Of a DNA stretch of 16,283 nt, positions 6,364-12,454 are shown in pieces; position 1 is the stretch's first letter; each line of letters begins with the position of its first letter. Position numbers and translations under genes: made by a program. The stretch spans positions 1-16,283 of the forward strand of contig JAGVVX010000034.1 in the NCBI GenBank assembly GCA_018304565.1, in the 5' to 3' direction. Under the pieces are notes generated by a model, which was given only the letters and a program-made list of their open reading frames with translations, had not been told where the DNA came from and made no database searches. This stretch comes from Candidatus Aenigmatarchaeota archaeon. GTDB lineage: Archaea; Aenigmatarchaeota; Aenigmatarchaeia; GW2011-AR5.

Positions 6364-6762
6364 ATGCCAAATTTCAAATTCGTTATATCGCATGCAGCCA
6401 AGTCTTATCAGGTTGAGAAGGACCAGAAAGACTGCCCTGTGCTGGAGAAAAAGATAGGAGACACTTTCTCTGGCGATTTTCTTGGGCTTGACGGATACGA
6501 TTTCCAGATTACAGGCGGGAGCGACAGGGAAGGTTTCCCCATGAGACTGGACATTGAGAGCATTGGAAGGAAGGACATTGTAATAACCAAGGGTATTGGA
6601 TTCAAAGCCAAGCGGTCTGGTCTCAGGAAACGCAAGCTTATAAGAGGCAACACAATTTCGCTTAACATTTCCCAGATTAACTGCAAGGTTGTCAAGCAAG
6701 GAGAGAAGCCGATTGAAGAAGTCCTTGGCAAAAAAGAAACTGCAGAGCAAAAGGAACAATAG
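6364..6762 (+). CDS. rps6e: Ribosomal protein S6e
   Basis: 132 aa small-subunit protein, with no bacterial counterpart. MPNFKFVISHAAKSYQVE begins the S6e fold; DFLGLDGYDFQITGGSDREG (about 39-58) and GFPMRLDIE follow. GIGFKAKRSGLRKRKLIRGN is the basic rRNA-contact stretch. Length is right for archaea, which lack the phosphorylated eukaryotic tail. An in-frame open extension runs upstream to TTG 6262 and ATG 6301, but it crosses the paired-hairpin element and adds residues not seen in S6e, so ATG 6364 is chosen. The stop TAG directly precedes the GTG of the aIF2 gamma gene, a common archaeal pairing. Confidence 0.95.
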   Translation: MPNFKFVISHAAKSYQVEKDQKDCPVLEKKIGDTFSGDFLGLDGYDFQITGGSDREGFPMRLDIESIGRKDIVITKGIGFKAKRSGLRKRKLIRGNTISLNISQINCKVVKQGEKPIEEVLGKKETAEQKEQ

Positions 6763-7992
6763 GTGATAATTTTCGCAAAAGAAATTTCTGAAGAAGAAAT
6801 GATCCCGGAAGTTAACATAGGTATAGTGGGACACGTTGACCATGGAAAAACGACGCTTACGCAGGCACTGACAGGCAAATGGACCGATACGCACAGCGAG
6901 GAAATAAAGCGCGGCATAACAATCCGCCTTGGCTACGCGGATTCCGTATTCTATTTCTGCAGCAAATGCAACTCATACTCTGTAACGACAAAGTGCCCAA
7001 GATGTTTTGAAGACGGCAAGCCTCACAGATGCGTCAGCTTTGTCGATGCGCCCGGGCATGAAACGCTGATGGCTACTGTACTTTCAGGGGCTGCCTTGAT
7101 GGATGGAGCGATACTCGTGATTGCTGCAAACGAGAAGTGCCCGCAGCCGCAAACAGCGGAACACCTGAAGGCTTTGGACATCGTTGGCATAAGAAATATA
7201 ATAATCGTCCAGAACAAGATCGATATAGTATCCGAGGAACAGGCTGTAAAGAACCACGAAGAAATAAAGGCGTTCATCAGAGGAACCGTTGCTGAGAACG
7301 CCCCCATTATTCCCATAAGCGCCATAAACAATGCAAACATCGATTTTCTGATAGAGGCAATTGAAAAGCACATCCCGGCGCCGAAACGTGACGAGGCAAA
7401 GGAGCCTAAATTCTACATAGCCAGGAGCTTTGACATTAACAGGCCTGGCACGGCTATAAAAGATCTTAAAGGCGGGGTAGTAGGCGGTTCGCTTACGCAA
7501 GGGATTATACGCAAAGGCGATGAAATAGAAATAAGGCCTGATGTAAGCGGGAAAAAAGGAGAAGCTTTAACAAGCAGGGTTGCCGAGATCTTCCAGAAAG
7601 GGCCAAGAGACGCGGCAAAACCCGGAGGGCTTGTTGCTTTGCAAACAGAACTGGACCCTTCCATAACCAGAGGCGATGGTCTTTCAGGTCATATAGCCGG
7701 TTTTCCAGGAAAGCTTCCGCCTGTGCATGAAGAGCTGAACATCATGGTGAATCTATTCGACTATGTCGTCGGAGTTGAAGGCCAGCAGAAGGTGCCGCCG
7801 ATAAAGACTGGCAGTGTCCTAATGCTTACTGTGGCAATAGCAAAGACAGTCGGCGTTGTGACGTCCGCTGGAAAGAACAGAGTTTCCGTTAAGCTGAAGC
7901 TTCCAGTCTGCGCAAACAAAGACGACAAGGTTGCAATATCCTTCCAAGTCAACGGCCGCTGGCACCTGATCGGCTACGGGATTATATCCTAG
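6763..7992 (+). CDS. Translation initiation factor aIF2, gamma subunit
   Basis: 409 aa from GTG 6763, or 397 aa from ATG 6799. GTG is favoured by an AAGGA site at 6751-6755 and by abutting the S6e stop; the family normally has about 7-14 residues before PEVNIG. It is the GTPase core of the heterotrimer that delivers initiator Met-tRNA. G1 is GHVDHGKT (23-30), switch 1 is KRGITIRLGY, and G3 is DAPGHE (95-100). NKID (151-154) is G4. A zinc knuckle follows switch 1 as CSKC (66-69) and CPRC (78-81). Domains II-III are complete, ending in RWHLIGYGII. The stop codon lies inside the 5' arm of a long stem-loop. Confidence 0.96.
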   Translation: MIIFAKEISEEEMIPEVNIGIVGHVDHGKTTLTQALTGKWTDTHSEEIKRGITIRLGYADSVFYFCSKCNSYSVTTKCPRCFEDGKPHRCVSFVDAPGHETLMATVLSGAALMDGAILVIAANEKCPQPQTAEHLKALDIVGIRNIIIVQNKIDIVSEEQAVKNHEEIKAFIRGTVAENAPIIPISAINNANIDFLIEAIEKHIPAPKRDEAKEPKFYIARSFDINRPGTAIKDLKGGVVGGSLTQGIIRKGDEIEIRPDVSGKKGEALTSRVAEIFQKGPRDAAKPGGLVALQTELDPSITRGDGLSGHIAGFPGKLPPVHEELNIMVNLFDYVVGVEGQQKVPPIKTGSVLMLTVAIAKTVGVVTSAGKNRVSVKLKLPVCANKDDKVAISFQVNGRWHLIGYGIIS

Positions 7993-8055
7993 CCGAGTAC
8001 GACCACTCACGTAGACTTAGTCTAGGTGAGTAAAATGGTCGTGAATGCGCTAGGA
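7987..8055. other. Long three-segment stem-loop after the aIF2 gamma gene
   Basis: Nested perfect arms: TCCTAGC (7987-7993) with GCTAGGA (8049-8055); ACGACCA (7999-8005) with TGGTCGT (8036-8042); CTCAC (8006-8010) with GTGAG (8026-8030); and TAGAC (8012-8016) with GTCTA (8020-8024), loop TTA. That is 24 pairs in 69 bases, with one G-G mismatch and small internal loops. It overlaps the aIF2 gamma stop codon and fills the convergent gap to the DUF2283 gene. It could be a bidirectional 3' end, an RNA-stability element or a mobile-element relic. No poly-T follows and no tRNA features are present. Confidence 0.65.
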
Positions 8056-8071
8056 ATAAATGAAATTGGCT

Positions 8072-8290
8072 TTATGCTTTTTCTGGTAATTTAACAAGAA
8101 TGCCTTTAATACTCTCTTTTGGCATCCTCTTTGATGCGTTGAGAATTTCTATTGAAATTATCTTGCCGTCTTTTGTATAATCAATAACTATGCCTTTGGC
8201 TATTTCTTTGCTTACTTCATATTTACCTTTCTGGAATTCGATATCCATCGAATCTGTTTCAGGATCGTATACAATTTCCATATTAATCAC
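8072..8290 (-). CDS. DUF2283 family protein, antitoxin-like
   Basis: 72 aa. The layout MEIVYDPETDSMDIEF, then VSKEIAKGIVIDYTKDGKIISIEILNAS, is the DUF2283 signature: two beta-hairpins with a central D-G-K-I-x-S/G-I-E-I-L-x-A motif. The family is commonly found next to DUF4258 proteins and is thought to act as the antitoxin; that role is not shown here. Its start overlaps the stop of the DUF4258 gene (ATGA-type, 4 bases), so the two are coupled. MINMEI offers two in-frame ATGs; the first is used because of the overlap. Confidence 0.85.
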   Translation of the reverse strand: MINMEIVYDPETDSMDIEFQKGKYEVSKEIAKGIVIDYTKDGKIISIEILNASKRMPKESIKGILVKLPEKA

Positions 8291-8520
8291 TTGTACCTAT
8301 CAGGCTTAGAATAGTAAGCAGTTATAACCTTATATGCATTTCCACTTTCTTCGAAAACCACTCTCAAGATATATTTGCCTATGATTTTCTGCGCTACTTT
8401 TCTTCCTTCATCACCATCCAAAATTTTATCTGGATTTGTCAAAACACTTTCGATTTGTGATTTTGATAGACCTCTTTTCTGAATCTTCACTTCAGCATAG
8501 TCGGTATATTCTATCTTCAT
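8287..8520 (-). CDS. DUF4258 family protein, RelE-like toxin candidate
   Basis: 77 aa. H/Y-x-x-x-K-x-x-R-G-L-S-x-x-Q-I-x-x-V-L near the N-terminus (YAEVKIQKRGLSKSQIESVL) and the later beta strands KYILRVVFEE and KVITAYYS are typical of DUF4258, a small fold related to RelE/ParE-type mRNA interferases. A toxin role is inferred from the fold and its DUF2283 partner. An A/T box (RC of 8543-8554) lies about 27 nt before ATG 8520, consistent with a leaderless first gene in a two-gene operon. It is in the AT-richer accessory stretch. Confidence 0.83.
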   Translation of the reverse strand: MKIEYTDYAEVKIQKRGLSKSQIESVLTNPDKILDGDEGRKVAQKIIGKYILRVVFEESGNAYKVITAYYSKPDRYK

Positions 8521-8596
8521 TACGATCTATTTGCCTAAATATGGTTAAATATCTCAGCCACGTCCATCCAGAAACCAGCATTAGTAAGCTCTTTGA

Positions 8597-8718
8597 AATC
8601 TTGCATTCCACTAGTCTATCTGACTGGTGGTGGAATGCGGGATGTAAACAATCTTTGTTATTACACATGATGCCACCAGTCTATTGACTGGTGGAGACAA
8701 AGATTGTTTCACAAGATT
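8597..8718. repeat. Nested palindromic region, PATE/IS-end-like or structured RNA
   Basis: Hairpin 1 spans 8603-8638: GCATTCCA with TGGAATGC, and CTAGTC with GACTGG inside. Hairpin 2 spans 8646-8709: a perfect 13-bp stem AAACAATCTTTGT/ACAAAGATTGTTT enclosing a perfect 9-bp hairpin CCACCAGTC-TATT-GACTGGTGG (8673-8694). AATCTTG (8597-8603) can pair with CAAGATT (8712-8718) to close both. GCATTCCACC recurs at 8734-8743. No ORF of note and no transposase. The 8521-8840 gap otherwise holds only promoter-like A/T patches. Confidence 0.6.
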
Positions 8719-8798
8719 GCCGAAATCGGTCATTGCATTCCACCGACAATACAATGTCCAGAGCCAGTTATAAACGAGCTCTTAGAAATCTAAGAATC

Positions 8799-8834
8799 GT
8801 TTAAAAAGATACATGGCTAGGATTAAAAGGTGAT
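8799..8834 (+). promoter_or_regulatory. TATA-like box and Shine-Dalgarno site of a 48-aa gene
   Basis: GTTTAAAA (8799-8806) predicts a start near 8828-8830. AGGTGAT (8828-8834), a near-perfect archaeal Shine-Dalgarno, follows 6 bases before ATG 8841. Together they are the main support for the small gene. Confidence 0.6.
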
Positions 8835-8840
8835 ACGCTT

Positions 8841-8987
8841 ATGGCTGAAGAAGAAAAACCTAAGAAAACTATCGATGTCAAAAAAGGCTACAATGCGCAG
8901 ACAACTAGCGAATTGAGAGAAGTCTATAATCCAAAAGGAACAGTACAAGCTAGAGACGACAAAAAAATAGAATTTGAGCTAGGTTAA
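8841..8987 (+). CDS. Small highly charged protein, 48 aa
   Basis: MAEEEKPKKTIDVKKGYNAQ begins a hydrophilic peptide with alternating acidic and basic residues, ending in KKIEFELG. No membrane segment, cysteine or known motif; I do not recognise it. The strong Shine-Dalgarno AGGTGAT at ideal spacing and the TATA-like box above it make it a credible gene despite its size. It is followed 56 bases later by the 149-aa membrane protein on the same strand, so they may be cotranscribed. Confidence 0.6.
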   Translation: MAEEEKPKKTIDVKKGYNAQTTSELREVYNPKGTVQARDDKKIEFELG

Positions 8988-9043
8988 AACGCAAACGTCA
9001 TGGTACAAACTCGGAATGCAAAGAAAGCTTCAGATGAGAAAAA

Positions 9044-9493
9044 ATGATAACCTTTGATTTGATAATTACACCTGCTGCCGTTTCGGCCTTTTTTGCAGGT
9101 ATAGGGCTAATCCTTACATACTGGGGGGTTAGGGAGAACACAAGAACTAGGCAAATACAGCTTTTAGAAAGTGCTTTTAGAAGCATCAAAGAAGTTGAGA
9201 TGCTACTTTATACAAAATATAAGAAAGCTAGTGCAAAAACAAAAAGGGAATGGGATAGTCTACTTTTTAATTCCATAGAATTCTTTTCCTTTCTTGTTAA
9301 TAAAAAATATATCAAGGACGAAGCTGCAAGAAGCTTTTTTGATGGTGCCATAATTCAATGGTACGAGCAGATTTTCCTTCAACATGCTTCGAAAAGCGAT
9401 ATTAAGAATCAAGATGTATACCCTGAAATGAAGGCACTTTATAAAGAAATAAGGTCAAAAGATACTTATCGGCATATACGGCAGCATATTTAG
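9044..9493 (+). CDS. Unrecognised membrane-anchored helical protein
   Basis: 149 aa. One hydrophobic segment at about residues 7-27 (IITPAAVSAFFAGIGLILTYW) is followed by RENTRTRQ, so by the positive-inside rule the remaining 120 residues would be cytoplasmic. They are predicted mostly helical and charged, with aromatic patches (FNSIEFFSFLV, FFDGAIIQWYEQIFL). The layout of one N-terminal TM plus a helical cytoplasmic domain is seen in several DUF families of accessory or defence regions, but I cannot assign one. The start at ATG 9044 has only a weak AGATGAG upstream. Same strand as the 48-aa gene. Confidence 0.7.
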   Translation: MITFDLIITPAAVSAFFAGIGLILTYWGVRENTRTRQIQLLESAFRSIKEVEMLLYTKYKKASAKTKREWDSLLFNSIEFFSFLVNKKYIKDEAARSFFDGAIIQWYEQIFLQHASKSDIKNQDVYPEMKALYKEIRSKDTYRHIRQHI

Positions 9494-9537
9494 GCATTTT
9501 TAGCTAATAATCCCGTAGCCAAGTAACCGCCACTCTT

Positions 9538-9584
9538 CGGCAACTCTGCCGTTCCTCATTGCCTACTATTTAGGTAAGCTTTTT
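9538..9584 (+). terminator. Hairpin plus T-run downstream of the 149-aa gene
   Basis: CGGCA-ACTC-TGCCG (9538-9551) is a small perfect hairpin. TTGCCTA (9559-9565) pairs with TAGGTAA (9571-9577, one G-T) and is followed by GCTTTTT (9578-9584). Archaeal termination depends mainly on the T-run. The stretch 9494-9646 holds nothing else I can name. Confidence 0.4.
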
Positions 9585-9646
9585 ATTTATACCTTTCGGC
9601 CGTCTAATGTGTATCTTAAAATACTATCCTGACTGTATATACGAAG

Positions 9647-9757
9647 ATGATATTTATGACAGAAAAACAAAAAAACGAACTTAGGAAATTCAAAAAAGCT
9701 GCAAAAGCAGTTATGGCTCAAGACAAGAAACTTCTCAAAAAACTCGCAAAGTGTTAG
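9647..9757 (+). CDS. Small lysine-rich peptide, 33-36 aa
   Basis: From ATG 9647 (36 aa) or ATG 9656 (33 aa): MTEKQKNELRKFKKAAKAVM, then a second Lys/Leu run ending in KKLAKC. It is strongly basic and would form an amphipathic helix. A TATA-like box CTTAAAATA (9615-9623) lies at leaderless distance from ATG 9647. Its stop overlaps the stop of the doc gene by 3 bases on the other strand, typical of tight convergent gene packing. Unrecognised; nucleic-acid binding or an antitoxin-like role is speculation. Confidence 0.45.
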   Translation: MIFMTEKQKNELRKFKKAAKAVMAQDKKLLKKLAKC

Positions 9758-10221
9758 TCCTTATTTTTCATTTCTTCGTATCTTAATGCAAATTCTTCAG
9801 TCAGTCTTTTCATGTTATTTTTGTTTATTTTAATTGTGCTGGATTTTAACCATTTTTCTATATCTTCTACTGACTTCTTTCCTGCACCTATTTCTATTAT
9901 AAAATTCACAGCTTCTTTGTACTTCGGAGTAAAATGATAGTCAGAAAGGAAGAGAAAAGTTTTAGCCATAACGTGAGAAGTTCTTTTATTACCGTCATAG
10001 AAGTAGTGCCTAGTCGCTAACAGTTGATAAACCTTAGCAGCATGTATAAAGATTTTTGTAGGATTATTCATTCTATATTGCAGTATTGAGTAAACAGCAT
10101 GTTCAAGTCCTCCTATATCCCTTACGCCTTCCAAACCTCCAGTAAATTCTATTACTTCATCGTGTATGTGAAGAATCAAATCTAGCCATCCCTTGACCTC
10201 TTCCTTAGAAGGCGAAATCAT
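9754..10221 (-). CDS. doc: Doc-type Fic-fold protein (death-on-curing family)
   Basis: 155 aa. The Fic-core motif HYFYDGNKR (72-80) matches H-x-F-x-D/E-G/A-N-K-R, with TSHVMAKTFLFL following as the usual helix. The upstream RDIGGLEHAVYSIL (34-47) is the Doc signature that precedes the core. Doc toxins phosphorylate EF-Tu; other Fic-fold proteins AMPylate targets. The K in NKR is the Doc form rather than the G of AMP transferases, which favours phosphotransferase activity. No Phd-type antitoxin is visible next to it. A TATA box shared with the divergent CDF gene lies about 27 nt upstream, giving a leaderless start at ATG 10221. Confidence 0.9.
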   Translation of the reverse strand: MISPSKEEVKGWLDLILHIHDEVIEFTGGLEGVRDIGGLEHAVYSILQYRMNNPTKIFIHAAKVYQLLATRHYFYDGNKRTSHVMAKTFLFLSDYHFTPKYKEAVNFIIEIGAGKKSVEDIEKWLKSSTIKINKNNMKRLTEEFALRYEEMKNKD

Positions 10222-10243
10222 AGTTATAGAATTTGAAACAAAA

Positions 10244-10252
10244 CTTTTATAG
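10244..10252. promoter_or_regulatory. Shared bidirectional TATA box
   Basis: CTTTTATAG reads as a TATA box on both strands (CTATAAAAG in reverse). Its centre is about 27-28 nt from both the doc ATG (10221) and the CDF ATG (10276). One TBP site could therefore drive two leaderless transcripts in opposite directions. Confidence 0.55.
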
Positions 10253-10275
10253 TTATTAACAAATTTATCAGTAGT

Positions 10276-11160
10276 ATGGTTTCAAGAGATGTTCTGCAAA
10301 AGAAATTCAGGATCTTCATCTGGCTAACTCTGTTCATTCTGGTGATGGAGGTAGCTGGCGGTATTTTTACAAACAGTTTAGCGTTATTAAGCGATGCAGC
10401 CCATGTTTTCGTCGATTTGATTGCTATACTGCTGGCTTATTTTTCTATAAGGCTTTCTGGAAAAGTCCCTACAAAAAAGTTTACATTCGGATACCATAGA
10501 GCGGAGATCCTGACGGCAAGTGTAAACGGAATTATCCTCATTTTTATTACTTTCTACATTTTTTATGAGTCTTATATCCGTTTCTTATCGCCCCAGCCAA
10601 TAAAAGGATTGGAAATGCTTGTAATCGCAGTTGTCGGCCTTTTGGCTAATTTGTACGTTGCAATGAAAATGCAAGGGTATGAAAAGCAAAATCTGAACGT
10701 AAGAGGAGCTTATCTCCATGTTTTGAGCGATCTTATAACGTCTATCGGAGTCATTGCTTCAGCTGTATTGATTTTCATCACAAATAATTATATCTTCGAC
10801 TCCATAATAAGCGCAGTAATTGGCTTGTTCGTATTGATGCAATCTTTGAGATTAATAAAAGAATCCGCATTTATCCTTATGGAATCAACACCTGAGAGCA
10901 TCGATCTGGAAAAACTGTCAGGAGATATTCAGTCAATAAAAGGCGTTAAAGAAGTTCACGACCTGCACGTTTGGAGCATCTCATCAGATGTAAACGCCCT
11001 GAGCTCCCATATTTTGATAGATGCAAAAAATATGGCATCTATGAACAATGTAGTCTCTAAAATAAATGGCATGGTTAAAGAAAAATATAACATAACGCAT
11101 ACAACAATACAATCCGAGTGTGAAAGTTGTGTGGACGGCAGAAAGAAGCACATTCATTAA
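10276..11160 (+). CDS. CDF-family divalent metal cation exporter
   Basis: 294 aa. Six hydrophobic segments lie in the first 200 residues. TM2 has SDAAHVFVD (39-47) and TM5 has HVLSD (148-152): the two H-x-x-x-D pairs of the CDF site, which in this family favour zinc (and cadmium) export by proton antiport. A cytoplasmic C-terminal dimer domain follows (about 205-285) with the conserved VKEVHDLHVWSIS and HTTIQSE. The extreme tail adds CESC and HIH, likely metal ligands not common to all members. It has its own leaderless start from the bidirectional TATA box and is convergent with the copper/thiol cluster. Czc/ZitB-like; the exact metal is not decided by sequence. Confidence 0.94.
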   Translation: MVSRDVLQKKFRIFIWLTLFILVMEVAGGIFTNSLALLSDAAHVFVDLIAILLAYFSIRLSGKVPTKKFTFGYHRAEILTASVNGIILIFITFYIFYESYIRFLSPQPIKGLEMLVIAVVGLLANLYVAMKMQGYEKQNLNVRGAYLHVLSDLITSIGVIASAVLIFITNNYIFDSIISAVIGLFVLMQSLRLIKESAFILMESTPESIDLEKLSGDIQSIKGVKEVHDLHVWSISSDVNALSSHILIDAKNMASMNNVVSKINGMVKEKYNITHTTIQSECESCVDGRKKHIH

Positions 11161-11226
11161 GTATTTCTGCAAAAAGCCGTTTTATCGGCACATACAGCAT
11201 AGAAAGCAGGCGCCGTTTGTACAGAC

Positions 11227-11955
11227 TTAACTTATTGGCATGCCTTGGCGTGGCCCTTTTCCGGATTCTATCGGCGCCTTGTCAGTCACGCTGGCCTGCT
11301 GCATGCCCGGGTCTGTCTCGTTTCCGTATGTTATGAGGTACTTGTCCAGGTCTGTTATATCATGATTCGGCAGGTCATCCGTGCTTTCCCACTCCTGCCC
11401 GGCCTGCTTTATGAAGTATCTTAGCGTCGCATTCTCGTTGCCGCAGTGCTGCACGTTTTTATCTGTCGTTATGCACGTCGAGCTGATCTTGAAGCCCAGC
11501 GTCTTGAAGAAGTGGCCTACGGTCACTCCGGTGGCATGCTTGTGGATGACGTCGTCATCCCCGCCCTCTACATGAACTTCCCTTGCCCTCACCTGATACG
11601 CAGGGGATGTAAAATCAAGCTGCTCGCCATTTATGTAAACCTTGAAATCAGCATGCTGGTGCGTGGAGCCGACAGCCCCTATGCCCGTGCTCACGGTATC
11701 GGTCTTCGGCAGGTAAATTACAAAGGCCGCCATGCCGGCGATGCCTAGAAGAACAGCAGCTATTATCGTGATCATCCTGATTTTTCTTTTTCTGGAACTT
11801 TTCTCATGTTCCGTCTTTTTCTTTTCTTCCTTTTCCTGTTTTTTCATCTGCTTTATCTCGTGCCTTGTCTGTCCTGATTCGTGCCTGTCCCTGTTGTGCT
11901 GCACGAAGGCTTCTTCTGTCCCGAAGTCACGGCTGCATTCTTCGCATCTTGGCAT
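11227..11955 (-). CDS. Zinc-finger, single-TM protein with His-rich outer domain
   Basis: 242 aa with three parts. Residues 4-25 form a C2H2-type finger: Cys4, Cys7, His20, His25 (C-x2-C-x12-H-x4-H). A very Lys/Glu-rich linker follows, then one TM (about 61-83). The outer domain begins with HQHADFKVYINGEQLDF and continues with HVEGGDDDVIHKHATGVTVG; its two cysteines (STCITTDKNVQHC) may form a disulfide. The H-x-H-A-D-F opening is familiar from archaeal metal- or thiol-associated proteins, but I cannot name a family. The finger would be cytoplasmic and the His-rich domain outside, which would suit a sensor. It has its own TATA-like box, so it may be expressed separately from the genes above it. 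Confidence 0.82.
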   Translation of the reverse strand: MPRCEECSRDFGTEEAFVQHNRDRHESGQTRHEIKQMKKQEKEEKKKTEHEKSSRKRKIRMITIIAAVLLGIAGMAAFVIYLPKTDTVSTGIGAVGSTHQHADFKVYINGEQLDFTSPAYQVRAREVHVEGGDDDVIHKHATGVTVGHFFKTLGFKISSTCITTDKNVQHCGNENATLRYFIKQAGQEWESTDDLPNHDITDLDKYLITYGNETDPGMQQASVTDKAPIESGKGPRQGMPIS

Positions 11956-11983
11956 GGTATCAACTGCTAGTCTTTGAACAGAA

Positions 11984-11993
11984 GTTTTTAAAT
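11984..11993 (-). promoter_or_regulatory. TATA-like box for the zinc-finger protein
   Basis: The reverse complement of GTTTTTAAAT is centred about 33 nt from ATG 11955, predicting a short leader of about 7 nt. It lies in the 45-base gap after the CPAC membrane-protein gene. Confidence 0.4.
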
Positions 11994-12000
11994 CCTGGTT

Positions 12001-12453
12001 TCAGTCTTTCCTGAAGCCACCCAAATAGTGTATGGTGAAAAGAAGCAGGCCTATGCCTATCAGGTTCATTACAGTGCTGTATTTCACAAAGATTGCCGTG
12101 AAAATGCTTGTCGGCAGGAGAAACGCTCCCAACGAAGCGCACGCAGGGCACTGCGCAACAAAAAGGCCCAATATTGTGGCAGAAGAGCTCGCACCGATTG
12201 ATTTGCCATTAACCTTGCAGACCTTTGGCTGCTTCCAGCTGTAAACTTGGAAAGAAAATGCCACCCCGAACAGGGACGCGAAAATCACGAACAGGATGGC
12301 GTTGTACCATGGTATCACAGTGAACCACAGGTCCAGGTTCTCCAGTATGCCAAGAACCTGCGTGTAAACGTATACAGAAGTGAACATAAGCGATGAAAAA
12401 ACGGCAACCAGCAGATATTTCCTGATTCTCAGGACCCCTGCAATTTTCATCAA
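12001..12453 (-). CDS. Four-TM membrane protein with in-membrane CPAC motif
   Basis: 150 aa. Hydrophobic segments lie at about 13-34, 47-71, 88-112 and 117-140. TM3 contains FVAQCPACASLGAFLLP, a C-x-x-C in a membrane setting, with a further single Cys in the loop before it (PKVCKVNG). It starts one base after the stop of the DsbA-like gene, so the two are very likely cotranscribed. A CPAC pair beside a DsbA suggests a DsbB/VKOR-like electron acceptor, but the sequence does not match either family clearly. The C-x-x-C-in-TM pattern also recalls MerT-type metal carriers. Not recognised with certainty. Confidence 0.85.
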   Translation of the reverse strand: MMKIAGVLRIRKYLLVAVFSSLMFTSVYVYTQVLGILENLDLWFTVIPWYNAILFVIFASLFGVAFSFQVYSWKQPKVCKVNGKSIGASSSATILGLFVAQCPACASLGAFLLPTSIFTAIFVKYSTVMNLIGIGLLLFTIHYLGGFRKD

Positions 12454-12454
12454 A

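Noticed and set aside
6157..6894. Reverse-strand open frame of 245 codons opposite rpS6e and the aIF2 gamma start
   Set aside because: It crosses the divergent promoter and the hairpins and shows no protein family; shadow frame.
2513..7992. Inteins in the two GTPase genes
   Set aside because: Both G domains are uninterrupted and both proteins have normal length.
7987..8055. tRNA or tRNA fragment
   Set aside because: No T-arm consensus, no anticodon arm in register, no CCA-proximal acceptor layout; one long hairpin instead of a cloverleaf.
8646..8713. H/ACA guide RNA: hairpin followed by ACA at 8711-8713
   Set aside because: The internal loop is very unequal (14 versus 2 bases) and the lower stem is too long, so it does not make a normal pseudouridylation pocket.
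9000..9047. 15-codon upstream ORF ending over the start of the 149-aa gene
   Set aside because: No ribosome site or promoter of its own and too short to judge; probably chance.
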